Shown here: positions 9,401 to 19,800 of the stretch, piece by piece
Layout of the letters: each line of letters starts with the position of its first letter
Position numbering within the stretch: the stretch's first letter is position 1
Source: Cyanophora paradoxa
Lineage: Eukaryota; Glaucocystophyceae; Cyanophorales; Cyanophoraceae
Length of the DNA: 50,817 nucleotides
Direction: 5' to 3'
Assembly: GCA_004431415.1 (NCBI GenBank)
Contig: QPMI01000345.1
Coordinates: 1-50,817 of the forward strand
Position numbers and translations under genes: made by a program
Notes under the pieces: model-generated
Told to the model about the DNA's origin: nothing
What the model saw: the letters and a program-made list of their open reading frames with translations, nothing else
Database searches by the model: none

Positions 9401-12400
9401 GCCCGGGCCGCGCGCCGCTCCCGCTCCCCGGCCGCGCGCCGCTCCTGCTCCCGCTCCCGCGCCGCGACCCCGGCCGCGGCCACGGCCGCGCCCACTGGGG
9501 ACGGCGGCGCGGCCGCCGGGTTTGGGGGCCGGCGGCTGGCGCCCCGGGGCCGCCGGCGTGTCGACGTCCATACTCTCGGGCCCATCGTGCGCGGGCTCGG
9601 CCTTCACGGCCACCAGCGCGGCCGCCTCGGGGACGCTCGTCTGCGGGAGGAGCGGGACCGCCGGCGAGGCGATGATGACCGGCCCCGGGGGCGCGCGGGG
9701 GGCGCCCAGCGGCGGCCTCGGGAGCTGCGCCGGGGTGGGGACGCGGATGTTGGGGTCGACGGGTGCCGCCTTGCGGGGGGGCTCGGGGGCGAGCTCCTTG
9801 GGGATCTGCCTGCCGGACGCCGACGCGAAGGCCATCGCCAGCGGCGGCAGCGGCACCGAGACTCGCGGCGCCGCCGCGGCCGCCTTCGCGCCGGCCGGAA
9901 CGGGTGGGACGGGTGGGACAAGGGCCGGGGCAAAAGCCGGAATGGGCGGGGCCAATGCCGGAACGGGCGGGGCCAAAGCCGGAACGGGCGGGGCAAGAAG
10001 AGCCGATGCCACCGCGGGCGGGGCCGGAACGGGCGGGGCCAAAGCCGGAACGGGCGGGGCAAGAAGAGCCGATGCCACCGCGGGCGGGGCCGGAACGGGC
10101 GGGGCCAGGCTGGGCGTCGCCGGCACAGGTGCAGCCGGAACGGGCGGGGCCAGTGCGGGTGTGATCCAAGCGGGCGCGGTCGGAGCGGGCGCGGGGGGAA
10201 TCGGAGCCGCTTGCACGGTTGGGGCTGAGGGTACGGCAGGAGCAGATGCGGCCGCCGCTGGCATGGGGCTGCAGGTTTCCGAGCACTCCAGAGGGCCAGG
10301 TGAGTCCCAGAAGAACGACTCGCCGCTGTCGCTGTCGCTGTCGCTGTCGCTCTCGTCGGTGCCGTCGCTGCAGCCCGGCGCCGGGTGATCCACGCCGGCC
10401 GTGGGGCCGGAGTCGGGCTCCGGCTCGCCCCGCCTGCGCTTGAGACGCCTCCGATCGTCCTCGTCCTCGTCGCCCTGGCCGCCGCCTCCGCCGCCGCCGC
10501 CGCCGCCGCCGCCCCCGTTGCTCCCGTCGCCTCCACTGCCGCCGCTGGCGCCGCCGCCCGAGTTGCCACCGCCGCCGCCGCCGCCATCGCCGCCGCCGCC
10601 GCCACCACCACTGCCGGGGCCCCAGTCGGGCTCGCCCTCGCCCTCGTCCTCCTCGTCGACGTCGCTGCCGTAGTCGTCGTCCTCGTCCTCCGTCTCCCGC
10701 TTCCGCCGCTTCCCCTTGCCCCGCCCCGAGCGCCGCCGCGGCTGCAGCACGGGCAGCGACGGCATCTCGTCGGCCGCCGAGCCGATCTCGACGGGGGCGC
10801 CGCCGCGGGCGCGCTGGAGGGCGGCGATGGCGGCCTCGGAGTCGGGGGCGGCGCGCTGGAGGTAGCTGGCGCGCGCGTGCAGGTAGTAGCGGACGACGCG
10901 CTCCACGGAGATCGCCAGCTTCCGCACGCTCCGCATCACATCCTCCGCCGTCGCCACGCCGTCGCTCCTGCCCGCCCCCGCCCCGTCACCGGCCCCGCGC
11001 GCGGCGGCTGGGCGGCCGGCGGGCGCGGGCGCGCACGGGAGGTGGGTGTCGAGGTGGCGCGTGTGCCCGCCGTGGACCTGGTGCCGGTCCTGGCCCCAGT
11101 TCCGCGAGACGAAGAGCTCGTAGGGGGAGCAGGGCGGCATGGGGGCGGGCGGGACGATGCGCAGGCGGTCCGCCCGGTTGCGGGGGTCCTCCCCCACCGA
11201 CGAGGGGCGGGCGCCCGAGTCGGAGTGGCCTTCGCCCTCCTCGTCGGGGCGGCGGCGGCGGGCGCCGCGGTGGCCGAAGCGCCAGGGCCGCTCGACCTCG
11301 AGCTGCTCCCAGGAGCGCAGCTCGAGGTCGCGCCAGAAGGCGCGGGCCTCCTCGAGAGAGGCGGCGAGGTGGTAGAGGCGGTGCGGGCCCTCCGGCGCCT
11401 CCAGCGCCACGCTCTCCGTCAGCGCGCACGCGTCGAAGTAGGACATGCCCGTCGGGTACTTGGCCTCCGGGTCCTGCTGCGGCGCCTCCGCCCCGGCCGG
11501 CAGCGACTCGGAGTCGAGGCGGGCGAGGCCGAGCTTGGCGAGGAGCTGGAAGAGGTGCTTGAGGCGGTACGGGGCGTGCGCGGGGCGCCCGAAGAAGAGG
11601 CGCCGGAGCACGGGCGGCGCCTCGGCGACGCTCTGGCGGCGGGCGATGGCGGCGTCGATGGCGGCGGCCTCCTCGGGCGACGTGCGCTGCACGCCGACGA
11701 GGCGGAGGTAGAGGAGCACGGGCATGCGCTCCAACACGTCCCGCACCACGAAGTAGCACCGCGCCGGGTCGCTCTTGTCGTCCCCCGCCGTCAGCGCCGG
11801 CGCCGCCGGCGCCCCGACCGCCGCCGCGTAGGGCGCCTCCACGGCGGCGCTGACCGCCGGCTGCGGCGCCGGCGCCGGCCCGAGCAGCGCCTGCATGAGC
11901 GTGGGCGTGGCGGGGACGCCCTGCGCCGACACCTCCTCGGGGGCGTGCTCGGGGATGGCGGCGGAGACGACGATCTGGCCGGGCGCGGCGGCGGGGCGGG
12001 CCTGCGACTGGAGGCGCCAGCCGCAGCCGTCCATGTCCGCGTACTCGTCCTCGTCGCCGGGGCCAAGGGCGACGCCGCGGTGGAGGAGGGCGAGGCGCCA
12101 GAGGTAGAGGTGCAGGGCCCGAATCCGCACCAGCTTGGCCGCCGCGAAGCCCTGCAGCAGCGTCTCCGCCTGCTGCAGCGTCTTCTCGTCCGGCTCCTCC
12201 TCGCCGCCCGTGCCGGCCCCCGAGTACTCGCCCTGCTGCCCGGCCTCGCCGCGGGGCCCCGCGCTGGAGCGGCCCCCCGCGCTGCGGCGGTAGGAGCGGC
12301 GGGTGCTGGGCGGGGCGACGCCGAAGCCGGCGCCGCTCGTGCGGGCGATGTCGGCGCTCGAGATCTCGGGGATGGGGCCCGCGAAGGGGACCTTCTCCTC

Positions 12401-15400
12401 CTGGGCCTGGTAGAGGGGCGCGACGGCGAGCTTCTTAAGCTTGATCATGTAGTCCCGGAGGAGGGGCGAGGCCTCGTCCACGTCGGGCGCCAGGCAGACC
12501 TTGTACGTCCGCGTGCCCCCCGTGGAGAGCGGCGTCGTGCTCGTCGTCATCTTGATCCGCCCCTCCTCCTCCAGGCTCTTCAGGATCCGGTTCATCGTCC
12601 GCTTGTCGATCCGCTCCCCGATGTTCTCCGCCTCTGCCCCCGCGCCGCGCTCAGCGGGGCGGGCGGGGGCGGGGCGGGGCGGGGCGGGGCGGGCACTCTC
12701 GATGGAGCGGGCGAGGTCGTAGACGACGACGGTGCGCTCGGCGAGGACGCGCGCCAGCACGTGCTCCCGCCTCGTCAGGAAGTTCGACGTCCCGAAGAGC
12801 CGCGATGGCCCCGCCCCGGGCCCTGGGCCCCGCCCCGGCACCGCCAGCGGCGCGGCGGCGGCGGCGGCGGCGACGAGGGGCGAGGAGGCGGCGGCGTAGG
12901 CGGCGTGCGGGTCGTAGGCGGCCTGCTGGAGGTCGGCGGCGGGGATCACGGTCGGCAGGCCCCCGCGAAGCCGCCGGCCTCCACCTGGAGCAGCGAGGCG
13001 TCCGGCGCCGCCCCGGCCGGGGCGGCGAGGCCCGGGTCGGGCTGCTGCGCGGGGCGCCCGCGCCGAAGAAGGGCGACCGCTGCGCGCCGGGCATGGGGCC
13101 CGCGCGGCGAGGCCGGCGCGGGACGGGAGCGGCTGGGGCGCCGAGGGCGGCTGGGAGAAGAGGCCGCCGGCCCGCGGGGCATGGGCGCGGACAGGGGCAC
13201 GGGCGTCCGCATGGCCAGGACGGCGGCGGCCGACGGGGCCGGGATGGGCGCGGGAGGAGGGGCCCCGCCGCCGCCGAAGCCGAAGATGGAGGGGACCTGG
13301 GTGATGCGGGAGCCGGCGGGCTGCGGCGCCGGGTGCGCGGGGGCGGCGGAGAGCGGGGCGGCCATCATCCCGGGGTGCGCCTGGTGCGCGGGGGCCATCG
13401 CCGCGTAGGCCGGCATGGCGAGGCCGGCGTGCTCGGGGGCCACGTGGACGGCGAGCGGGGCGGGCACGGGCTCCGGGAGCGGGGCGCTCACGGGCCCGGG
13501 GGTCGGGTCGAGGATCGGGGGTGGCGGGGGGAAGGGGACCCCGAACTCGTCGCCGGGCATGGGGACGGGGGCGGGGAGGCCCTCCTGGGGCAGGGGGACC
13601 TCGTGGAAGGCGGGGACCAGCACGATCGCCGGCCCCGCCTCCTGGCCCGCCTCGGCCGCCGTGGCCGGGCTCTCCAGCCCGCCCTCGCCGCCCTCGCCAC
13701 GCCGCCGCCCCCCGCCGCCTCTCTTCGGCCCGCCGCCGCGCAGGCGCAGGACGGCCGGCTCCGGAGCGTCGTGGGGGGGAACGGCAAAGGGACTGTCTTC
13801 TTCAACGGTCTTGGGGGTATTCATGTTCTGACCGGGGCACACCCCTCCGCGCACCCAGTCAGCCGGTCGGAAAAAACTGCGCGCCGCCGCTGTCGGGGGC
13901 CGGCTGGTCGGCGCCGGGCGCCGGGGCGTAGTGCCCGGCCTGCTGCGCCGCCTCCGGGTGCCCGTGCACCCCCGCGTGCTCCACCGCCCCCTGCGCAGCG
14001 TAGTGCGCCGGCGCCGGGGGCGGCGCGTAGTGCCCGCCGTGCTGCGCCTGGGCCGCCTCCTGGGCGGCGTAGTGGGCGGCGTGCTGGGCCGCCTCCTGCG
14101 GGGCGTAGTGGCCCTGGTGGGCGACGTGGTGCCCGTACTCGCCGTGCTGGGCCGCGTGCTGCTGGGCCTCGTGGTAGGCCGCCTGCTGCTGCTGCTGCTG
14201 CTGCTGGTAGTGCTGCTGCTGCAGGGAGGCGTCGTAGTACGCCATCGCCTCCGGCGGCGCGCCGTACTGCTGCTGCTGCGCCTGCTGCTGCTCGGCGGGG
14301 ACCATCGCGCCGGCGGCGGCCGGGTCCGTGAGCATGGCGACCGACGCGGCGGCCGGCGGCGAGGGCGCCATGCCCGGCAGCTCGATGCCCGACTTCTTCA
14401 GCTCCTCGGTGAGGCGCGTCTTCTTCCAGCTCTGGTACATGTTGCGCTGCACCAGCTCCTGCAGCTCCGCCGGCGCCCGGTCCTGGTAGTACCGGTGCGC
14501 CACCAGCCGGTACTGCGACTGCCGCCCCGTCTGCCGGCCCCCGCGCGTGAGGCGCGAGGCGAGCACGCCGGCGCGGCGTGGGCCCCGGACCTTCTCTGCG
14601 ATGGCGAGGACGCCGTAGTTGGAGATGAGCCGCTTCGTGATCTCGTACAGCCACTTCTGGTCCACGCCCAGGTCGCTGTACAGGTCCTGGTGGGCGCAGG
14701 CGACGCGATGAGAGGAGAGGAGAGAGCGGCGGGCGGGGCGCAGAGGGCGCACGGGGTGGGTGGTGCCGTCGGGCCCGGCCTCCTCGATGCGGTCCAGGAC
14801 CTGCTGCTCGACGAAGATCTCCGCCCGCAGCTTCTCCACGTCGTCGTCCATCGCCTCCTGCGCCCGCTTCATGTCTGCGCCGCCCCCGCCGGCCTCAGCG
14901 GTGGCGCCCCGCGGTGGAGGCGCGCGCCGCCCCCGCGCACCGTCGTCGCTCCACTGCTTGAGGCTCTTCACGCAGGTCACGAGCTTCTTGCCGTCCAGCT
15001 TGAAGCGCGTCTGTCGCCGGCGTCGGCGCTGGCGGCGCGGCCGGCGCCGGGAGCGGCGGCGGCGCCCCGCACCATCTCGACGAGTCCCATCTTGATGAGC
15101 TTGCGCTTGATGCGGTTCCACGAGCGCGCCTGCTTGCGCTTGTTCCCGGGCAGTTTCTGGCGGCGAGGTGGGCCTCGGGGGCGGGCGGGCGGGAAGCACG
15201 AGGGGGCCGAGAGGCGCACGAGGGTCGCCTTGATGTCGCTCTCGATGAGGAGGCCGTTGTGCGTCTTGCCGAGCAGCTGGCACACCTCCTTGCACATCTC
15301 CGGGTCGCGGGCCAGAACGAAGGCGCCCTCTGCGGCCGCCCCGCTCAGCGACGCCGGCCGGCGCGGCGCGGGGGAGGGGCGGCCGCGCGCCCTGCGCCTC

Positions 15401-16728
15401 GTCCTCGTCCGAGTCGCCCTCCTCGTCCTCCTCGCCGCCCTCGCCCTCCTCCTCCCCCTCCTCGTTGCTCTTGCGCTTCCGGCCGCCGGCGCCGCCCGCG
15501 CGGGAGGAGGCCCCCTGGGCCGGCGCCCCCGCCACCGGCCCCGACGGCGCGAAGCGCTTGATGTGCATCAAGTTCGTGTGAGACGAGAAGTTCCCCTGCC
15601 CGCTCGCCGACTGTGGCTGCTGGGCGCGGTTCAGGATGATCTGCTGCCGCACACTGCGCGGGGAGGGGCGCCGTCAGCCCGGGCGGCAGAGCGGACAGCG
15701 GCAAAGGGCGCACATGAGGTTCGCAGATTCGAGGTTCCGCAGGTGGTGGAACAGGTTGCGTGGCTCGATCTGCGGCCGTCGATCGGGGGCGGCGGACTTG
15801 GCGTCCGTGAGGGCTCTGGCGGACCTCGAAGATCTTGGAGACTTCCATCTGCATCGCCCCCTCGCGGCGGCGCCGCCCGATGAACTCGAGAATGGTGTAC
15901 TGCAAGTCCGTGATCGGCTTCTCGGGCTGCCAGCGTGTGAATGAAGCGCCTGTGCGAGGAGAAGGGGAAGGCGCACATCGTGAACGCCCAGCGCGCTCTC
16001 CCGGATAGGCTGCGTTGCGACCATACGGAGCGACTCCTCGTACTGCTGCATAAGCTCGTGCACCGGCCGCGCGAGGATGGCCCTGTCGGGGACCGGCTGG
16101 AAGGCGAAATCGCGCTTTCCGCGAGCCCTGCGCGACCTGTAAGAGCCACGGAAGAAACAAAAAACAAAGCGAAACCCGGAACGTACACGCTCTCCTTGTC
16201 CTTTGCAGCGTTCGAGCCAGCCAAACCCACACTGGCCCCGCTCTTGCGGGAGCCCTTCTTGCCCTTCTCGTCAGCACCTTGCCCCGGCAGAAGAGGGCCC
16301 GTCTGTGAAGCGAGAGGCTAGGTTACGGCGCGCGCGGCGCGAAGGCAGCTGGCGCTTGCGGACCTGGAAGATGAATTCGATTTCAGGGCGCTCCCGCAGT
16401 TCCCGCCAGATCCACTCCTTGACTCCATCGTCAATCTTGCCCTTGAACACACTGGCGACGTCCTCGCTTTGTGCCAGGCGCGAGAAGAGCGTCGACAGCG
16501 AACAACCTACGGCATCGCGGTCGTCGGAAATTTGCAGAACCACCCGCCATTGGGGCGCGAATTCAAGCGCACGGGGCGCCCTGCACTAGCCCGTTCGCCC
16601 GGAACGCCGCGTTCAAGGCCCGCCCCCACCGAGGTTCGAACCCAACACGCACCTTGCAAGCCCTCCAGCGCAACCTCCTGCACGCTAGCGAGCAGGAGGC
16701 TCGGCAAGTCGCAGGCCCCGGCCGCCAT
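6462..16728 (-). CDS. GTF3C1: TFIIIC largest subunit, B-block-binding (GTF3C1/TFC3-like)
   Basis: This subunit binds the B box of tRNA genes and recruits TFIIIB and RNA polymerase III. The ATG at 16728 begins MAAGACDLPSLLLASVQEVA; splicing 16507-16652 out gives LEGLQGCSLSTLFSRL, as in GTF3C1 N-termini. Next come VHELMQQYEESLRMVATQPI, the B-block winged helix ITDLQYTILEFIGRRRREGA, NLFHHLRNLESANLIVRQQI, and a second winged helix DLYSDLGVDQKWLYEITKRL. A Gln/His/Ala-rich stretch follows (about 13.9-14.3 kb). After it come a third winged helix with TMNRILKSLEEEGRI (12.4-12.9 kb), acidic and poly-Gly segments, a Pro-rich repeat, an RG-rich stretch, a Myb/SANT-like domain starting RSRWTAAEDAVLLQLV (8.85-9.13 kb) and a last winged helix (8.2-8.4 kb). 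The join across 13828-13882 uses a GC donor; if it fails, this is two genes. The divergent length and low-complexity inserts are larger than usual. Confidence 0.85.
7780..7803. repeat. G24 homopolymer in a TFIIIC intron
   Basis: Twenty-four consecutive G on the plus strand form a C24 tract on the coding strand. It lies just after a likely GC donor (AAG|GCCCGCC) of a short intron of the TFIIIC gene. It probably acts as, or grew from, the C-rich tract seen in all introns here. Confidence 0.8.
9965..10096 (-). repeat. Perfect 66-bp tandem duplication coding for Pro/Ala/Val repeats in TFIIIC
   Basis: Bases 9965-10030 and 10031-10096 are identical. Each encodes 22 residues of the pattern APPVPALAPPVPAPPAVASA within a longer Pro-rich linker (about 9.9-10.2 kb). 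Looser copies of the same motif flank it. This is a disordered linker before the SANT-like domain. Confidence 0.9.
13828..13882 (-). other. Decisive 55-nt GC-AG intron joining the two halves of TFIIIC
   Basis: Read on the minus strand, the upstream reading frame ends GGAQFFPTG-stop just past 13882 and a new frame begins NMNTPKTVEEDSP at 13827. A GC donor (GGCGGC|GCGCAG) and the acceptor GGTCAG|AAC join them in phase, with a T-rich tract and CTGAC between. The two parts match the N-terminal and later parts of the same TFIIIC subunit, which supports splicing. The donor is weaker than others in this window. Confidence 0.6.
14185..14290 (-). repeat. CAG-type trinucleotide runs (poly-Gln) in TFIIIC
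   Basis: CTG/GCT repeats on the plus strand encode runs of Gln on the minus strand (pattern QQQAQQQQYGAPPEA and HYQQQQQQQQAAY). They sit in a Gln/His/Ala/Tyr-rich low-complexity region between winged helices of the TFIIIC subunit. Confidence 0.85.
16633..16642. promoter_or_regulatory. B-box consensus (GGTTCGAACC) in intron 1 of the TFIIIC gene
   Basis: GGTTCGAACCC matches the RNA polymerase III B-box consensus GGTTCGANNCC exactly, and the ten-base core is self-complementary, so it fits on both strands. It lies in the first intron of the gene for the B-box-binding subunit. No paired A box or tRNA fold was found around it, so it may be chance or an isolated TFIIIC site. Confidence 0.4.
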
Positions 16729-16809
16729 GCTGGAATGAGCCAATCGAGCCGATCGCTCGCTGCTTCTGTGCGGAGTCGCGTCTGTCTGGGGGGGTAGAGG
16801 CTGACAAAG
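16729..16809. promoter_or_regulatory. 81-bp divergent promoter (TFIIIC / ABC1 kinase)
   Basis: Only 81 bp separate the two head-to-head ATGs. Both starts are supported by conserved N-terminal exons, so both promoters and 5' UTRs must overlap here or extend into the first exons or introns. It contains a G7 run and no TATA-like box. Confidence 0.6.
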
Positions 16810-19800
16810 ATGATGGGCCCCCGCGGCCGGCTGGTCGCCCCCGAAGAAGACGACGATGGTCGCGGCGACTTCGAAGAGACCTGGGGCAGGAGGTGCGCCC
16901 GAGCCAGCGCTCCCGCCTCGTTCCCGGTCGGCTAGCGCTTGTTAGGGAGCACGCATGGGAGCGCGCACGTGAGCACGTCTAGCACAGGATGCGCCTGTTC
17001 TGGTGCGCGGCGCGGGTCATGTGCGGCTACAAGTTGACGAGGAAGGTTCATGCACATGCACGAGCGATTTCACGCGGCTAATGCTTCGCGCTCTCAGAGG
17101 GACCAGTGGATGAAGCCGGCTGGCCAGGGACCTAATGATAGCACGCCGGAACAAGATCGCATGTGGCACGCACGCCGGCCGCGGTCCGGTGGTCATACGC
17201 GTCGCCGCATCTTGACGCGCCGCGCCTCCGCAGGGAGGCAGCGCACCGCAAATATTCCAAACTGATCCTCAATACGATCACGAAGGAGCGCGGCTTCTGG
17301 GGTGCACGCGCTCGCGGGCGCTAGCGCTCCGTGCGCTCCATCGCGCGCCGGGCACGTGTCACAGCGTGGGGCGCAGTGAAGACGGGCCAGTACATGTCTT
17401 CGAGGGCGGACGTGCTGCCGAAGCCGTACATCGAGGAGCTGGCGCGGCTGCAGGACGCGCTGCCGCCGCACCCGATGAAGGAGATCCTGCAGACGCTCGA
17501 GGAGGAGCTCGCCGCCTCGGGGCGCACCGTAGCCGACACCTTCGAGCGCATCGACCCGGAGCCCCTCGGCGCCGCCAGCATCGCGCAGGCGCGCGCCCTC
17601 CTGCGCCCTGCGCCCTGCGCCCTGTACCGTCGGCCCACGCGCGCGCAGGTTCACCGGGCCTGGGTCAAGGGCACGGGCGAGGAGGTGGTGGTCAAGGCGA
17701 GTGCGGTGCGGCGTCGCCCCGGCCCGCGACTTTGACGCACCCGCGCAGGTGCAGCACCGGGGCATCGCGCGGCAGCTCAAGCAGGACCTCAGGACCCTGA
17801 TGGACATCATGAGGGTGAGCGCCGGCCGCCCCCGCCGCCTCCTCCTCCTGCGCCGCGCTGACGTGCCGCGCGCCGGGGGCAGGCGGTGGCGTACTTCGAG
17901 CCGCAGTTCGACTTCCGGGTGCTGATGGAGGAGTGGAACAAGGAGGTCTCGAAGGAGGTCGACTTCGAGAACGAGGCGCGCCCCGCTCGCCCCCGCCCGC
18001 GCCGGCGCCGCGGCCCCTCGAGCTCGAGCCCCCGGGGCGCGCGCGCGCGCGCAGGCGAAGAACACGATCGACGTCGCCAACGAGTACGCCCTCTCCGTCG
18101 CCCAGGCCGCCGTGCGCATCCGTGGCGCGCTGCCCGCTCCCCCGCCTCCCCTGATCCCCGCACCTCCGGGGCGGCAGTCGCGGCAGGGCGCGCTCGAGGA
18201 GGTCGGGTTCGACCCGCTGCCCCCCATCGTGGCCCGCATCCCGTGCGCCCCCCGTCTCCCCTCCCCTCCCGCCTGGTCCGGCCCGCTGCTCACGGGATCG
18301 CCGCGGCAGGCGCGTCGTGGACTCGCTCGTATCCAGGCGCCTCCTCACCATGCACTTTGTCGACGGGTGCGCGGGCCTCCCGCCCCCCGCCCCTCGCCGG
18401 CGCCCCGCCGGGCGGGCCGACGTGGACGCCGGGCAGGGTGAAGGTGAACGACGTGCGGCGGCTGGAGGAGTGGGGCGTGGACAAGGAGAAGCTCGTGCGG
18501 CACGTCTTCGAGGCGTACGCGCACCAGATCCACATCGGCGGCCTCGTCAACGCCGACCCCCACCCGGGCGAGCCCTGGCCCCAGCCGCCCGCCCCGCTGC
18601 CGCCCCGGCGCCGGCTGACGGGGCTTGGGCAGGGAACATCCTGGTGGTGCGGGACGCGGAGCACGGGGCGGTCCCCGTGCTCCTCGACTTCGGCCTCGCC
18701 AAGCGCCTCGCCCCCAAGGCCCGCCCGCCCCGCGCGCCCCCCGCGCGCCCCCCGCTCGCCCCCCGCGAGCGCCGCCCGCCTCAGGTGCGGGTGGCGTTCG
18801 CGCGGCTCGTCTACTCCGTCGCCACCGTCGACTACGCCGGTCTCCTCCGCGCCTTCGACGTCCGCCCCGGCCCCGCTCCACCGCCCCGCCCCGCCCCCGA
18901 CGCGGCGCCCAGGAGCTGGGCTTCGTCCTGAACCCCGCCGACCCGGCGTCCAAGGACCCCTCTGTCGCCATGCGCATCATGCGTGCGCCTCTCCCTTCCC
19001 CTCCCTCTCTTCTCCTCGGAGCGACGTGCCCGGCAGGCTTCTGGATGCGCCGCAGCGCCACGCGGGACGAGGAGGTCGCCGAGATCAGGAAGTGCCCCTA
19101 CTCCCCGCTCCCTTGCCCTCGCCCTCGCCCCAGGCTGAAGCCGTGCCCCGGCAGGTACAAGGCGGAGCGGGACGAGATCATCGAGAAGGACCCGTGCGCG
19201 CCGCCCTCCGCCGCCGCCGCCCTCGCCGCCTGAAGGGGCGCGGGCCTCGGGGCAGGGCGGTGAAGCGGATGCCGGTGGACGCGTTCCCCGCGGAGCTCAT
19301 CTTCGTCTTCCGCGTCTTCCAGCTCCTCCGCGGTACCCCCGGGGGCCCCCGGCCCGCGGCCCCTCCCGCCCCTGACAGCCGGCAGGCCTCTCGACGGCGC
19401 TGGGGGTGCGCAGCTCGTACATCTACGCCTTCGCGCCCTACGCCAAGCGCGCCCTGCTCGAGACCGTGCCCCCAGAGGCCCGCGCCAAGACCATCGTCTG
19501 GCCCTCCCCCTCCCCCGGGCCCCTCGACGCCAAGGCACGTCCCCGCACCCTCCCCCCTCGCAACGCCCTCACGCCACGCCCCGGCACCCTCGCACCCTCC
19601 CCCCTCGCCACGCCCTCTCGCCGGCACAGGTCCGGGCCCTGCTCGAGGAGCTCTACAAGACCAAGAAAGTCACCGGCATCCAGGCGCGCCCGCGTCCGCG
19701 CTCTCCGCGCCCTGGATCCCCTCACCCCAAGCTTCCGCCGGGCAGGTGTACGCCTGGAAGGACGGCCGCACCGTCGTCGACTGCTGCGCCGGCTCGCCCG

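Noticed and set aside
8402-12949. Single 1515-codon open frame as an intronless gene
   Set aside because: It contains clear in-frame introns and frame changes at both ends; its first codon is GTG. It is the middle of the TFIIIC gene.
10385-13408. 1007-codon plus-strand open frame
   Set aside because: It is the antisense shadow of the TFIIIC coding sequence, with the Val/Leu/Arg bias expected of a complement of Ala/Pro/Gly codons.
13415-14331. Plus-strand genes opposite the TFIIIC middle
   Set aside because: Open frames there are antisense to well-supported winged-helix and Gln-rich coding sequence.
16600-16680. tRNA gene around GGTTCGAACC
   Set aside because: The flanking T stem pairs poorly and no D arm, anticodon arm or acceptor stem could be built; only the B-box match remains.
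17331-17735. Start of the ABC1 kinase at 17331
   Set aside because: That codon is GTG within an intron; conserved residues upstream are restored by exons at 16810-16892, 16988-17045 and about 17238-17300.
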